Notes under the pieces: generated by a model
The model's input: only the letters and a program-made list of their open reading frames with translations
What the model was told of the DNA's origin: nothing
Database searches by the model: none
Part shown: piece after piece, positions 1 through 12,707 of the stretch
Numbering within the stretch: the first letter of the stretch is position 1
How the letters are laid out: each line of letters begins with the position of its first letter
NCBI RefSeq assembly: GCF_902686445.1
Contig: NC_062223.1
Span: forward strand, 58,243,998 to 58,307,997
From: Sciurus carolinensis
Lineage: Eukaryota; Chordata; Mammalia; Rodentia; Sciuridae
DNA length: 64,000 nucleotides
Direction: 5' to 3'
Made by a program: the position numbers and the translations under genes

Positions 1-3000
1 TACTTAGAAGTCAATGAGAACGATGATACAACATATCAAAATCTCTGGGACACTATGAAAGTGGTACTATGAGGAAAATTCATTGCACTGAGCGCATTCC
101 AGAAAAGAATGAAAAGTCAAAAATTAAATGACCTAACATTCAGCTCAAAGCCCAAAAAAAAAAAAAAACAGAATAACAGCAAAAGTAGTAGAAGAGAGGA
201 ATTAATTAATATCAGAGCTGAAATCAATGAAATTGAAACAAAAGAAACAATTCAAACAATTGTCAAAACAAAAAGTTGGTTCTTTGAAAAAGTAAACAAA
301 ATAGACAAAACCTTAGCCACACTAACAAGGAGAAGGAGAGAGAAAACTCAAATTACTAAAATTCATGATGAAAAAGTAAATATCAAAAGAGACACCACTG
401 AGATACACAACATAATGAGAAGTTACTTCAAAATCTGTATTCCAACAAAATAGAAACTACCGAAGACATTGACAAATTTCTAGAGACATATGCTCCTCCC
501 AAACTGAACCAGGAGGACATACACAATTTAAACAGATCAATATCAAGCAATGAAATAGATGACGCCATTAAAAATCTAGCATCCAAGAAAAGCCTAGAAC
601 CAGAAGGATTCTCAGCCGAGTTCTACAAGACTTTCAAAGAAGAACTCACTCCAATACTTCTCAAAGTATTCCAGGAAATACAAAAGGAGGGTACCCTACC
701 AAACTCATTCTATGAAGCCAATATCACCCTCATACCCATACCAGGAAAAGACACATCAAGGAAAGAAAATTTTAGACCAATATCCTTGATGAATATAGAT
801 GCAAAGATCCTTAAAAAATATTGGCATACTGTATCCAAAAACATACTAAGAAAATCATGCACCACGATTAACTGGGTTCATCCCTGGAATGCAAGGATGG
901 TTTAACATCCATAACTCAATAAACATAATCCATCATGTCAATAGACTTAAGGATAAGAATCATATGGTTATTTCAATTGACACAGAAAAAGCGTTCGACA
1001 AAATACAACACCTCTTCATGCTCAAAACACTAGAAAAAATAGGGATAGTAGGAACATACCTGAACATTGTAAAGGCTATTTATGCTAAGCCCATGGCCAA
1101 CATCATTCTTAATGGAGAAAAACTGAAACCATTCCCTTTAAAAACGGGAACAAGACAGGGATGTCCTCTTTCACCACGTCTATTCAATATTGTCCTCAAA
1201 ACTCTAGCCAGAGCAATTAGACAGACTAAAGAAATTAAAGGGATATCAATAGGAAAAGAGGAACTTAAGCTGTCACTATTTGCTGATGACATGATTCTAT
1301 ATTTAGAGGATCCAAAAAACTCCTCCAGAAAACTTCTAGGCCTCATCAATGAATTCAGCAAAATAGTAGGCTATAAAATCAACACACATAAATCTAAAGC
1401 ATTTTTATATGCAAGCGACGAACGTCTGAAAGGGAAATGAGGAAAACAACTCCATTTGCAATAGCCTCAAAAAAAATAAAATACTTGGGAATCAATCTAA
1501 CCAAAAAGGTAAAAGATCTCTACAAAGAAAACTAGAAAACATTGAAGAAAGAAATTGAGGAAGACCTTAGAAGATGGAAAGAACTCCCATGTTCTTGGAT
1601 AGGCAGAATTAATATTGTCTAAATGACCATACTACCTAAAGTGCTATACAGATTCAACGCAATTCCAATTAAAATCCCAATGATGTACCTTACAGACATA
1701 GAGCAAGCAATCATGAAATTCATCTGAAAGAATAAGAAACTCAGAATAGCTATGAAATCCTTAACAGGAAGAATGAAACAGGGGTATTGCAATACCAGAT
1801 CTTCAACTATACTACAAAGCAATAGTGACAAAACGGCATGGTATTGGTACCAAAATTCACAGGTAGATCAATGGTACAGAATAGAGGATACAGACACAAA
1901 CCCAAATAAATACAATTTTCTCATACTAGACAAAGGGGCCAAAAATATGCAATGGAGAAAAGATAGCCTCTTCAACAAATGGTGCTGGGAAATCTGGAAA
2001 CCCATATGCAAAAGAATGAAACTAAACCCCTATCTCTCACCCTGCACAAAAATCATCTCACAATGGATCAAGAACCTTGAAATCAGACCAGAGATCCTGC
2101 ATCTTATAGAAGAAAAAGTAGGTCCAAATCTTCACCTTGTTGGCTTAGGATCAGACTTCCTTAACAGGACTCCCATACCTCAAGAAATAAAAGCAAGAAT
2201 CAACAACTGGGATAGGTTCAAACTAAATAGCTTTCTTTCAGCAAAGGAAACTATGAGCAATGTGAAGAGAGAGCCTACAGAGTGGGAGAATATCTTTGCC
2301 ACTCATACTTCAGATAGAGTATTAATTTCCAAATATGTAAAGAACTCAAAAAACTCTACACGAAGAATACAAATAATCCAATCAACAAATGGGCTAAGGA
2401 TATGAACAGATGCTTCACAGAAGAAGATCTAAAAGCAATCAACAAACATATGAAAAAATGTTTAACATCTTTAGTAATAAGAGAAATGCAAATCAAAACT
2501 ACACTAAGATTCCATCTCACCCCAATTAGAATGGCGATTATCAAGAATACAAGCAATAATAGGTGTTGGAGAGGATGTGGGGGAAAAGGTACACTCATAC
2601 ATTGCTGGTGGGGCTGCAAATTAGTGCAACCACTCTGGAAAGCAGTGTGGAGATTCCTTAGAAAGCTTGGAATGGAACCACCATTTGACCCAGCTATCCC
2701 ACTCCTCGGCCTATACCCAAAGGACTTAAAATCAGCATACTACAGAGATACAGCCACACCAATGTTCATAGCTGCTCAATTCACAATAGCCAGACTGTGG
2801 AACCAACCTAGATGTCCTTCAATTGATGAGTGGTTAAAGAAACTGTGGTATATATATATAGAATGGAATATTACTCAGCTATAAAGAATAATAAAATTAT
2901 GGCATTTGCAGGCAAATGGATGAAATTGGAGAATATCATGCGAAGTGAGATAAAACAATCTCAATAAACCAAAGGACGAATGATCTCGCTGATAAGTGGA

Positions 3001-3003
3001 TGA
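1..3003 (+). pseudogene. L1 ORF2 fragment (reverse transcriptase and C-terminal part), broken
   Basis: ORF2 encodes the L1 endonuclease and reverse transcriptase that copies L1 RNA at a nicked genomic target. Seen here: the RT region (open frame 889-1440) with the catalytic FADDM motif intact at about 1279-1293, and the C-terminal cysteine/histidine-rich stretch near 2568-2620 ([11 protein letters not shown] followed by HCWWGC). The ancestral stop is the TGA at 3001-3003. The frame is broken many times. An in-frame TGA at 70-72 sits where the related copies have AGA. An A-run at about 151-167 replaces mixed sequence, and frames shift near 450, 1440 and 1620. A lengthened TA run near 2850 shifts the last codons. 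It cannot make a full protein. Confidence 0.93.
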
Positions 3004-3231
3004 TGACATATAATGGGGGGTTGGAGGGGGGTAAGAATGGAGGAAGGAGGGACTGTATACAGGGAAAAGAGGGGTTGATGGGGTGTGGGGGAAGAAAAAA
3101 TAACAGAATCAATCAAACATCATTACCCTGTAAACGTATGATTACCCAAATAGCATGCTGTTACTCCATATACAAACAGAAACAACATGTATCCCATTTG
3201 TTTACAATAAAAATAATTTTTTTTTAAAAAT
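3004..3231 (+). other. L1 3' UTR with G-rich tract and poly(A) tail
   Basis: After the ORF2 stop comes a strand-biased G-run region (about 3015-3090) with several runs of four to six G, as is usual for the polypurine part of mammalian L1 3' UTRs. It is followed by an AATAAA signal and an A-rich end. The same layout recurs at 24450-24670 and 63180-63397. Confidence 0.85.
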
Positions 3232-5229
3232 GTCTTAATTAACCCACTGAAGAAATTTTCTGAATGCTTAACTTATTCATGAGATAGCTTTTTTACTACA
3301 ACAAAATTTCTGACACAGCTGACTCACAATGTCAAAATGTTAAATTAAATCACCTCTGTGCCAGGATTCATGGTGAATGATAGGAATGTGTACAGAAGAA
3401 GGATCATAGTTCCAGCCAAGAAGTAGAGAGCTTATTGAGTGAGGCCAGCCATGTTCTTTCATAACAACTCTCTCACAATAACTCTATGAGTAGCTTTGAT
3501 CCAAATTCTCAGAGCTCATGCCAAGGATCTAAGGACCTCCCACCAGGTCCCATATTTTAAACGTACCACAGAACATCTAAATACAGCCAACCTAGAGATC
3601 AATCAAAATCACATGACTGCTTGGGTGGAGGGCATAATTAAACAATACTCAAACCATAGAATTCCACCAATGACCCCCAAATTTCATACCCATCTCTGCT
3701 TCCTCATTCAAATTACATTATTTAAAAAAGAACAGTAGCCTAACAACTATAGCATGAAGAGCAAAAATGAAACCATGTGAGATAAGACTACAAATGCTGA
3801 TTGCCTATGTTACATGAAAAATAAATAAAAAATTTCATGAAGTGCAGAGATGAAAAAAAATATATGTGCTCAAAATTTACTATTTCATAAGGGAAGGGAG
3901 TTAATTAATTCTTCATATTGACAATTTAAAAACAGAAATACAAATTTGTTCTTCAGAGGTAATAATGAGGAAATAAAAATTGGTAAGGGGAAGAAGTGGT
4001 GAGTTCAAGAGAATGGAATTCCATGAAAGTTTGATTTTGTTTTCATTTCTCTGTAATTTGGAACACACATATAGAAGTAAATGCATTACTTCAGAGGTAA
4101 ACTACTAAAAAACATGAGATCAGGGTGTGGTCAACCTTGAATGACAGAATGATATTACTTAGTAGTAAGGCTCTGTTATGAAAGCTCACATTGCTTATGT
4201 TACAATATCGGACCATAGTTGGCAATTAAAACAAAGAACAGCAATAACTTTTAAGGAGGTGGATCGAAAGTGAAGAGATGGAAGAGACTGATATGTGAAT
4301 GGAAATAGGGCAGAATTCCAGAAACATCTCCATGTATGTTGAAGTCTAAAATGGCCTTGGTCATGAAAGGAAAGTTTGAGAAGCTGAGAAAACTGAGGAA
4401 CACCATGCAGATTGGAAAAAGGAATGCAACGTGTGAATCTCAACCTAGATTCTTTTGCTAGAAAGAGCATCCTTGATAAAACTTGAATGGCATTTCTGAG
4501 AAAAGGTATGCAAAACTACTATGTACTATTTAAACTTTTCTGTAAATTTGAAACTTCATCCAAATTAAAGAAAACCGATAAGCCTACATTTTCATTTTTG
4601 AAGAAGAAACACCAAGTTTTCTTGAGGAAAATCCCCCCCCAAAATACAACATAAATGCACAATTAGTGATTCCTAGAGTCCTTTCACAAAGAGACCTACT
4701 GCCAGTAATCAAACAATCAATCACAGTGTTTATATTTGAGTAAAAGGAAACACCTATATTTATTGAGGGCTATAAATTATAGTCACCGCTGATAGAGAAG
4801 CCCAGAGACCCAAACTTCCATCTTTGCATCATATGGCAAATGGGAACCAAGTGATAGACTCCTGGTTCATTAATATCTGACCTTCTGACCTTATAGGCCA
4901 ACACTGGTCATCTCTCCAGTTCTAAAATACATCATTGCTATGGCACACAAGCAGTTAACAAAGCCCTCCTATTAGTGTTGGTGTAAATGACTCTAATATG
5001 AGAGATCAGGTAGACACCCCTGAAATTCTACCCTCTTCTACTCAAAAATAATAGATATAAATAACTGCACTCCAGGGAAATGGCAGAAATTGGCTACCCT
5101 AAACATTTAACAGAATTGTGTGTGGTTATCCTGATGGCATGACCATATATTTACCAGATCTGACCCCAGTTAAAAAGTAACAGGACATGTCAGAAGGTAG
5201 ATAACTGATATCTATCAACCAGTAGTACT

Positions 5230-5700
5230 AATTACAGTTGCAGAGTCAGATTTGACGTCCTTACTAGAACACAGAAACATGGACAAGGAATATAGCACTG
5301 CTTTTGACCCAACAAACGCATTTTATTTAATACCCATCAGTAATGAGAATCAGAAGCACTGTGCTTGAGGTGGGTTAGGAAATAGTATACAACATTTGCA
5401 CACTGTCTGTCTGAAAATGTCCTGAATGTAGAAATACTTTATTCCTCCACTATATGGATGACATCATAGTAATTCAAACTGATGATGAACAACTGACAAG
5501 TGCTCTGGATATCCAGGAAATGACAATTAAAATGAATCAAGGTCCTGACCACCTGTGAAGTTCTTAGGAGTTTGGTGGTTTTAGATATGCTACAACATCC
5601 CCTTTAAAGAAAAAGATACTTCCACATCCATCTATCAAGAAGGGGATTTAGGAAAGCTGAACAGTTGATACTATCAGGCTTTTTTATATAGGTGCATTAC
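5230..5700 (+). pseudogene. Decayed endogenous retroviral pol (reverse transcriptase) remnant
   Basis: Around 5450-5480 the + strand encodes a YMDDI motif, the catalytic signature of retroviral reverse transcriptase. It is followed at the expected distance by a short VKFLG-like match, split between frames (about 5555-5575). Stops and frame changes occur throughout and no flanking LTR pair is evident. The same remnant is in unit C at 52690-53200, where the motif tyrosine-methionine has changed, so the fragment was there before the A/C duplication. It is non-functional. The class of retrovirus cannot be fixed by eye. Confidence 0.55.
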
Positions 5701-6564
5701 GACTATACATAATAGTGGGATTCATTACTATATATTTGTACATGAACACAACATAATTTGGTCCAGGGGAATGAAATTGGCAAGCCTCTTAATTTTGGGG
5801 GGTAGCATAGTGCAAGCAGGGAGATACAGATCTGATCCAGTTTTCCTACCATTGTTTTGAGCATTCAGGGCCTAAATGTCTCAGAAGTTTGTTCTAGTCT
5901 CTTGCCAAAGGTTGAGGAAAGCTGACAAACTGCTATGGGCTGTAGGAGTTTGAGCAAAGGGGATGTAGCACACCAGGAATCATATCCCCAGGCCTTGCTT
6001 AAAAGACACACTGAAACAGAAAGTGTATTATTCAGAAAGACTGGAAGCAAATTAATGGAGTAGTAAGAAATGACTAATCTTTTGGGGACTATTTGTTTCA
6101 TAAAAAGATAAAAATAAAATACATATTAAATATTATAAAAATTCCATCTTGCTCTGTAAAAGAAGCCAGGCAATAAAAAAAAACATTGTATGATGCCATT
6201 CTTTTAAAATGCCCACAATAGGCAAATAAATAGTGCAGAAAGTCTCTGGGTCTAAGGAAAAACAGGATTTGGAAGGATGCACATCAGGAATGAAGAAAAA
6301 CAGCTAAAAGATACAGGGTTTCTGGGGGTGATGAAAATGGTTCAAAATTAGATTGAGATGGTGTTTACACAGCTCTGTGTATATACTAAAAACCAGTGTA
6401 CTCTGCCTTTGTGTCACACATTAATGCCACTAGAAAGCACACACTGCAAGAGCATGAAACAACCAAATGAATAGGATCCAGTTGATACCAGTCAGCCTCT
6501 GTGCTTGGTCACCCTAAGGCTGGTACAGTGAGATCATGGGTGGAGCAGCCATGGTACCAGAGGT

Positions 6565-6735
6565 GAAAGTTAGGTATGGGTCACACACTTCCATGATGCT
6601 GCTTTTCCTTCCCTTAAACCAAGAGCAATGAACTCAGTCAATCACTGAATCTATGAAAATATGAGCCTAAATAAAATTAGTCTCCTCTAAGTTGTTATTG
6701 TTAGTTACTTTGGTTACAGTGAAGAAAAGCTGACT
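6565..6735 (+). repeat. 3' end of an old LTR (MaLR-like), partly deleted
   Basis: The stretch ends with a typical LTR tail: an AATAAAA polyadenylation signal near 6671, then a GTTAC..TGGTTACAG..AAAAGCTGACTAC end. Unit C keeps a much longer version (about 53393-53961). Unit A has therefore lost roughly 430 bp of the same element. The family call is from general resemblance only. Confidence 0.45.
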
Positions 6736-9700
6736 ACAATGCTCACCAATTATCTGGCTCATGTACTGCTGCTGAATGTCTAACCTGTCAACAATGAAAC
6801 ACTATACTGATGCCCCCATCATGGTGTCATCGTCTAAGTAGACCCACCAGCACCTACTGACAACCAGCACCTCATTATTACCTCCTTATAAGGTAAAAGT
6901 TGGAACCTTGCATCCAGAAAATGACAGCTTTACATCCTGACCAGGGTTAACAGACACTTTATGTATATGTTACCATTTACATTTTCTTCCCACAACACCT
7001 CCAAAAAAAACATTATGCAAGAGCTGACAGAATCAGGGACAAGAGCAAGGTGACATGAAAGTGAGATACCTAGTGTAAAATAGAAAATGTCATCTTAAAG
7101 ATTGTTTCTAATGCACCTTCTTTATTTGCTAATTCCATCTCTGCACAGAGTATCTGCTTCACCAACTTTATACATACAGCATTGTGTTGGGCCAAGTGAA
7201 ACTCTCCATGGCCAAAGAGGAAAGCAGTGAGTGCATGGAATCCATTGAAAATACCTTGTATCCCATCACAAGAGACTCATAGTGGTGAAGAGCCCCTTTG
7301 AGATACAATTGAGGCATCAGGGATCCTTAAACCAAGGATCACTATAGGTGGAGGAACCTTCAAGGGAAAAGCATTTGAGCCCATGAAAGAAAAGATAGAA
7401 TAAGCAGTGGCCCCACTAACCATCACTCTCAGAGACAGTTCAGGGAATTCAGACTTCCCACACAAGCAACTAGAGGCTATGAGTATCTCTAGGTCCTGTT
7501 TCCCAAAAGACCATGTGCACACCAGTGTCCAAAACAAGAGTCTCCCTGATCTTAATAGGATCATTTCCCCTGGTCTCATGGTGTTCTCCATGCCAACAGA
7601 ACACCAAAGAAAGGACTCAGCATGATTCCAGGTGTAATTGGCCCATATCACCATGATGATGTGTAGTTACTGCCACATAGGGAAGGTAATAAGTAATGTG
7701 CTGGCCACAAATGTCTCTTCTTACTCATATGCCAACTTTATCTACAAATGGGCAAAATTGAGTACCCATGACTAAGTAAGGACATGAGCAACAGAACTTC
7801 TTCAGACCTTTAGACGTGAGTGTTTAGTCATTCTATCACATATGCCATCTAGACAGGAACTAGAAGAGTGAAAATCAGTAATGGGTGGTAGACAAGGGAG
7901 ATAATATGTACCACTTGCAACCTTGGGATCAGCTATTCAAATGGGGCTATAACTCTTCCCACATTCCTCTCTAGTAAATTTCCCCACAAGTTATGGCCAT
8001 CATGAATCCTGAAAAAGATGTAACAAGATATCAATATGAGAAGTAAATGGGTCTAAATGGTGCAAGTGTAGACAACAGCAGACACGTTGGTGACAGTTGG
8101 GTACACTTATCCTCAGGTGTCAACAGAATTCCTCTTAATAGTTCACAAGTGAAAACTGCCAATGAATTTTACTTGGGAGATCGAATCTGCTTCACAATGT
8201 ACTGAGGTACATTGTGTTGGGCCAAGTGAAACCAACTGAGGTGAGAAGTTCAGGCTGTCTAGAGCCAAGGACTGACCAATGTGTGTGGTGCACAGAAGCC
8301 CAGCTTCCTGACACAAGCAGAGACAAACTCCCTGGTGATCTACCCTTCAGAGGACCCTGCAAGACTATGCTGAGACTTTGATCAAAGCTTATTCTTTTTC
8401 AGACCTTCTCTCATTGTCTTTTCTCCTTTCCTTACAAACTTCTGCCAAAATCATTTCTTAAAAAAATTACATGCACTACAACCCTCATGTCAGATTCTCC
8501 TTCTGAATAACTGGCCTGAAGTCATAGAGGGGATCTCAATTTTAATATGAACACAAAGTTTAGTTGAAGTTAGCTTAAGTGGAAGAAAAGAAATTTGGAA
8601 GTCGGTCTCTAGACCAATGACTCCCAGATCTCACTGTGCCTGAAATCATAGGATAGAGATCTTAAAATTTTAAGATCCTAGGTCCTATCTAGAGATTCTT
8701 ACCAAAACTCCAGAATTGTGACTTAGAAATCTCAGTTTTTAAAACTTTTTTTTTTCCTTCTGCTTATCAAGGACTTGGACATAACTGGTTGAAAAAACAC
8801 TGGTAGTAAATGATTTATACATGCCTCTGTGTGAACTGGGATGTGAATAATGAAATTTTGATGTCCTATTCTATTTTACAAGATAGTGAGTCAGGTAACT
8901 AATACAAACAATAACACCTAACTTCAAAAATGATTTTACATCAAACCAATATTGGATGGTTACAAAATTAAAAGTGATAGTATGGTGGCAACTGCATTTT
9001 AGCAAAAAATTTCAGGAGTATTTAGATGTTTTCATTTTATGAAATAGTATATTAATAGTACATAGTTTGGGCATATTACTGTATCAGTTGGTATAGACAG
9101 TATTATGCTGAGAAAATCAGTACCATCAACATCTCAGTGACTGAACACAGTGGAAGTTTATTTTCTGTTCATGAAAAGATAACAGCATGTCTAGACTCCT
9201 CTCCAGACTAAACCCCAAGTTTGCATGCAGCAGTGCATGCACTTCCATCCTGAGGCCCTCACATCTCAACATCATTGCTAAGGGGAATTCTACTGGAAAT
9301 TAAGTTCTCTGGTCCTGAGGCATCACTGACCATTACCATTGATCACATAGATCACAACTCGAAAGCCAAAATTAGACTTATAATCTAATAATAAGAGTAA
9401 GAGTCAATGCAGGTACTTCTGCTCTATGATCAGAAAGAGATGCTATGCTTTCATCTATGAAAGAGATACTAACTGAATACTGGGGAGACTATCAATGTCA
9501 AAACAGTTATTACATAAAATGTGAAAGATATAAGAAAGTAGAAAAAAGAAAAACTATATATGGCATCACTACTATTGATTATTAATTTATTTCATGTGAA
9601 ATTTGATGACATAACTTCTTTTAATGATGTTTTACTTACAATTATGCATTTGGCTACAGAATAACAAAAAAATTTTGACACTTGCAAATTCACCTACTTT

Positions 9701-9943
9701 AAGTTTGAATGCATTAGAGATGGAGTGCTAAATGTTATTTGCACTTATTTGTAATAGGGCAATTATTCATAACAATATAGCATCCAAAGTTCCTTGAGAG
9801 AATTTTGTCCATACTAGAACTCCAAAACTAGAGTTAATCCTTTAAAACCTGGCCACCGTGTCATCAATTAAGTATGCATAATATTAGAAAACAAACTGTA
9901 AATGTTTTCATAGGAGCTACCTGATTGAAGACTGCATTTTGTT
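6736..9943. other. Unit A sequence without a recognised gene
   Basis: This stretch matches unit C (53962-56780) along most of its length. About 370 bp (9625-9995) is missing from C, between its GATGATATAAC and TGCAGGGACAC at about 56780. Part of 7300-8350 could be more of the same decayed retroviral insert as 5230-5700, but no decisive motif is left. No splice-bounded exon conserved between the copies was recognised. Confidence 0.5.
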
Positions 9944-10070
9944 TGAATTCAGTACTGTTAATATTGATCTCCCCCTTAAAGACAAGGTACTGAAAACCTG
10001 CAGGGACACTCTAATGCTACAGGATAGAAACTGTAATACCTGAGATTCACAATGCTAGAGGAAAAGATAC

Positions 10071-11130
10071 ATGAAAAACAGGAAAACACAAAGCAAGAAA
10101 GCAACCCCAAACAAACCCAGATGCTACAATAAAAGAATTCATTGTCAGTACATTAGAAAAAATGTCAGAGAAGGAGTTCAGGATGTGCACAGTTGAAATG
10201 ATCTGCAAATTAAAGGATGATGTAAGGGAGCAAAGGCAGGCAGCAAAAGATCACTTCAATAAAGAGATTAGAGAGCAAATGCAGGTAGCAAAAGATTAGT
10301 TCAATAAAGAGGTAGAGATTCTGAAAAAAAAAAACACAGAAATCCTTGAAATGAAGGAAACCATAAACCAAATCAAAAACACAATGGAAAACATCACTGA
10401 CAGACTAGATCACCTGGAAGACACAACCTCAGACAAGGAAGACAAAATATACAATCTTGAAGACAAAGTTGATCTCATAGTGAACATGGTAAGAAACCAT
10501 GAACAGAAATTCCAAGAACTATGGTATAACATGAAAATTTAAGATTTATCTGGTCAGAGGAATGCACAGATATTCAACCCAAGGAATGAACAATCTATTC
10601 AATGAAATGATATCAGAAAATTTTCCAAACCTGAAAAATGAAATGGAAATCAAATGCAAGAGGCTTCCAGGACACCAAATGTACAAAATGACTAAAGATA
10701 CACATCAAGGCACATTATGATGAAAATGCCTAGCATATAGAATAAAGATAGAATTTTAAAGGCCAAAGAGAAAGTATCAGATTCCATATAGAGGGAAACC
10801 AAAGCAATTCTCAGCAAATTCCCAACCCAGAATCTAGAGCTAAGAGGTTCTAGAACAGCATATACCAAACACTGAAAGAAAATGGATGGCAACCAAGAAG
10901 GTTATATCCAGCAAAATTAAGCTTCAGATTGATGAGGAAACAAAAGCCTTCCATTGTAAACAAAAGTTAAAAGAATTTACAGCTGGAAAGCCTGCACTAC
11001 TGAACATCCACAGCAAAATATTCCATGAGGAGGAAACAGAAAACAATGAAAGTCAGCAAAGGGAGGAACTACATGAAAGGAGAAGCCAGTCAAAGGAGAA
11101 ACCAAGTCAAGGTAAAAACCAAAAATAAGC
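10071..11130 (+). pseudogene. L1 ORF1 (RNA-binding chaperone) remnant of the older L1
   Basis: ORF1 normally encodes a trimeric coiled-coil nucleic-acid chaperone that coats L1 RNA. Here a start-like ATG lies at 10071. A heptad-rich stretch in the open frame 10351-10542 matches the coiled-coil to RRM transition of the young copies, and 10886-11128 matches the C-terminal domain ending. The reading frame is shifted soon after the start and again around 10545. An internal A-run of 11 (10324-10334) marks the site where the young copies carry 18 and 26 A. Confidence 0.8.
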
Positions 11131-11134
11131 CAAA

Positions 11135-12707
11135 ATGACCAGGAATGCAAATCATATCTCAGTAATGATCCTGAATATTAATGACCTAAATGCATCAACC
11201 AAAGATATAAACTGAAAGATTGGATTTAAAAAAAAAAAAGGCCCAACAACATGCTGCCTTCAAGGGACTCATCTTAAAAGAAAAAATTCACAGAGTGAAG
11301 ATGAAAGGATGGGAAAAAACATATCCACTCAGTGGATTGCATAAACAAGTGGGGGTTTCCATCCTGAAATCAGATAAAGTATAGTTCAAACCAAAGTTAG
11401 TCAGAAGGGATAAAGAAGGACTTTTCATATTGCTTAAGAGAATCACACATTAAAAGATTTTCAATCATAAATATTCTCAAACAATGAAGCATTTACATAC
11501 ATCAAACAAACCCATCTCATTTCAACAAACAAATAAATCAAAACACAAAAATACTCAGTGACTTTAACACACCTCTCTCACCACTGTATACTTCTTCCAA
11601 ACAAAAACTAAAAAAAGAAACTGCAGACTTAAATGATATAATCAATGATTAAGACTTAGCAGATATATATAGAATATTCCATCCAGCAAAGAATGAACAC
11701 ACTTTCTTTTCAGCAGCACATGGATCCTTCTCTGAAATAGAGCACATGTTATTGCCACAATGCAACTCTCAGCAAATACAAGAAACTACAGAAAGTACCC
11801 TGCATTCTATCAGAGCATAATGGAATAAAATAAGAAATCAATAAAATAAAAGATAAACCCTACTCCAACTTCTGAAGACCAAATATTATGCTACTGAATG
11901 ACAAATGGATATCAGAAGATATCAGAAAGGAGATACAAATATTCTTAGAGGTAAATGAGAGGACCAATACAACATCAAAATCTCTGGGACACTATGAAAG
12001 GAGTGCTAAGAGGAAAGTTCATTGCATTGAGCGTATTCATTAAAAGAATAAGAAGTCAACAAATACATGACTTAACATTACATCTTAAAGCCATAGAAAA
12101 AGAACAAATCAATACCAAAAGTAGAAGACAGGAAATAATTAAAATCAGAGTTAAAATCAATGAAAGTGAAACAAAAGAAACAATTCAAAAATTTGACACA
12201 ATGAAAAGTTGTTTCTTTAAATAAATAAAGAAAATTGATAGACCTTTAGCCACACTAATGAAGAAAAGGAGAGAGAAAACTGAAATTACTAAAATTCATG
12301 ATGAAAAAGGAAATATTACTACAGACATAAATGAAACACAGAAGGTAATTAGAAACTATTTTGAAAATGTATATTCCAATAAAATAAAAATTATTGAAGA
12401 AATCAACAAATTTCTTGAGACATATGACCACCCAAACTGAACCAGAAGGACATACACAATTTAACAAATCAAATCCAAGCAATAAAATAGAAGATACCAT
12501 CAAAAGCATACCAACCAAGGAAAGCACAGGACCCTCAGTCAAATTCATCAAGACCTCCAAGAAGAACTAGCAAAAATATTCCTCAAATTATTCCATGAAA
12601 TAGAAAAGAGGGAAACCTTCCAAACTCATTCTGTGAGGATAATATTTCCCTGATACCAACACCAGACAATGACACACCAAAAAAGAACAGTTCAGACCAA
12701 CATTCAG
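11135..12707 (+). pseudogene. L1 ORF2 remnant (endonuclease to early RT) of the older L1
   Basis: It starts at an ATG near 11135 and follows the young ORF2 sequences through the endonuclease region and the basic linker (open frames 11955-12224 and 12258-12440), then ends at about 12707. Many stops and frameshifts are present. An A-run at 11229-11240 lies near the place where young copy 2 took in an ID SINE (copy 2 position 20588). Confidence 0.8.

Larger units (their letters stand above)
1..3231 (+). mobile_element. LINE-1 copy 1, 3' part, cut by the window start
   Basis: This is a young-looking L1 on the + strand. The window opens inside ORF2, after the endonuclease domain, and runs through the reverse transcriptase, the C-terminal region, a G-rich 3' UTR and an A-rich tail with AATAAA at 3206-3211. 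It is very similar base for base to 21443-24670 and 60170-63390 in this window. Unit C has no L1 at the matching place (near 49500), so this copy inserted into unit A only. The 5' target-site duplication lies outside the window. Confidence 0.95.
3232..9943. repeat. Tandem unit A, upstream part (segmental duplication, partner at about 49510-56780)
   Basis: This stretch aligns by eye, in the same order and orientation, with about 49510-56780 (unit C). Its first 1.2 kb also aligns with 26490-28640 (unit B), which is more diverged. No intact gene is seen. It holds an old retroviral pol remnant (5230-5700), the end of an LTR (6565-6735) and otherwise unassigned sequence. Unit C carries a twin-primed L1 that is absent here: the intact site is at about 4514-4530. 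Open frames such as 3496-3738 (+) and 7277-7654 (-) are interrupted or altered in the partner copy, so I do not call them genes. Confidence 0.8.
9944..12707 (+). mobile_element. Older L1 in unit A (5' UTR end, ORF1, start of ORF2), 3' end lost
   Basis: It begins with the end of an L1 5' UTR, then ORF1 and ORF2 remnants, and stops inside the ORF2 reverse transcriptase region with no 3' UTR or poly(A). Divergence from the young copies is clearly higher than among the young copies. The same element lies at the matching place in unit C (56780-57270, continuing at 63398), so it entered before the A/C duplication. Confidence 0.85.

Noticed and set aside
1080..1361. 93-codon antisense frame repeated at 1080-1361, 22520-22801 and 61254-61535
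   Set aside because: It recurs because the L1 RT sequence recurs. It is the reverse-strand shadow of the conserved RT codons, with no independent sign of coding.
7277..7654. 125-codon antisense frame in unit A
   Set aside because: The unit C counterpart (54561-54791) is shorter and altered, and no domain is recognisable. The stretch is more likely part of an old insert than a gene.
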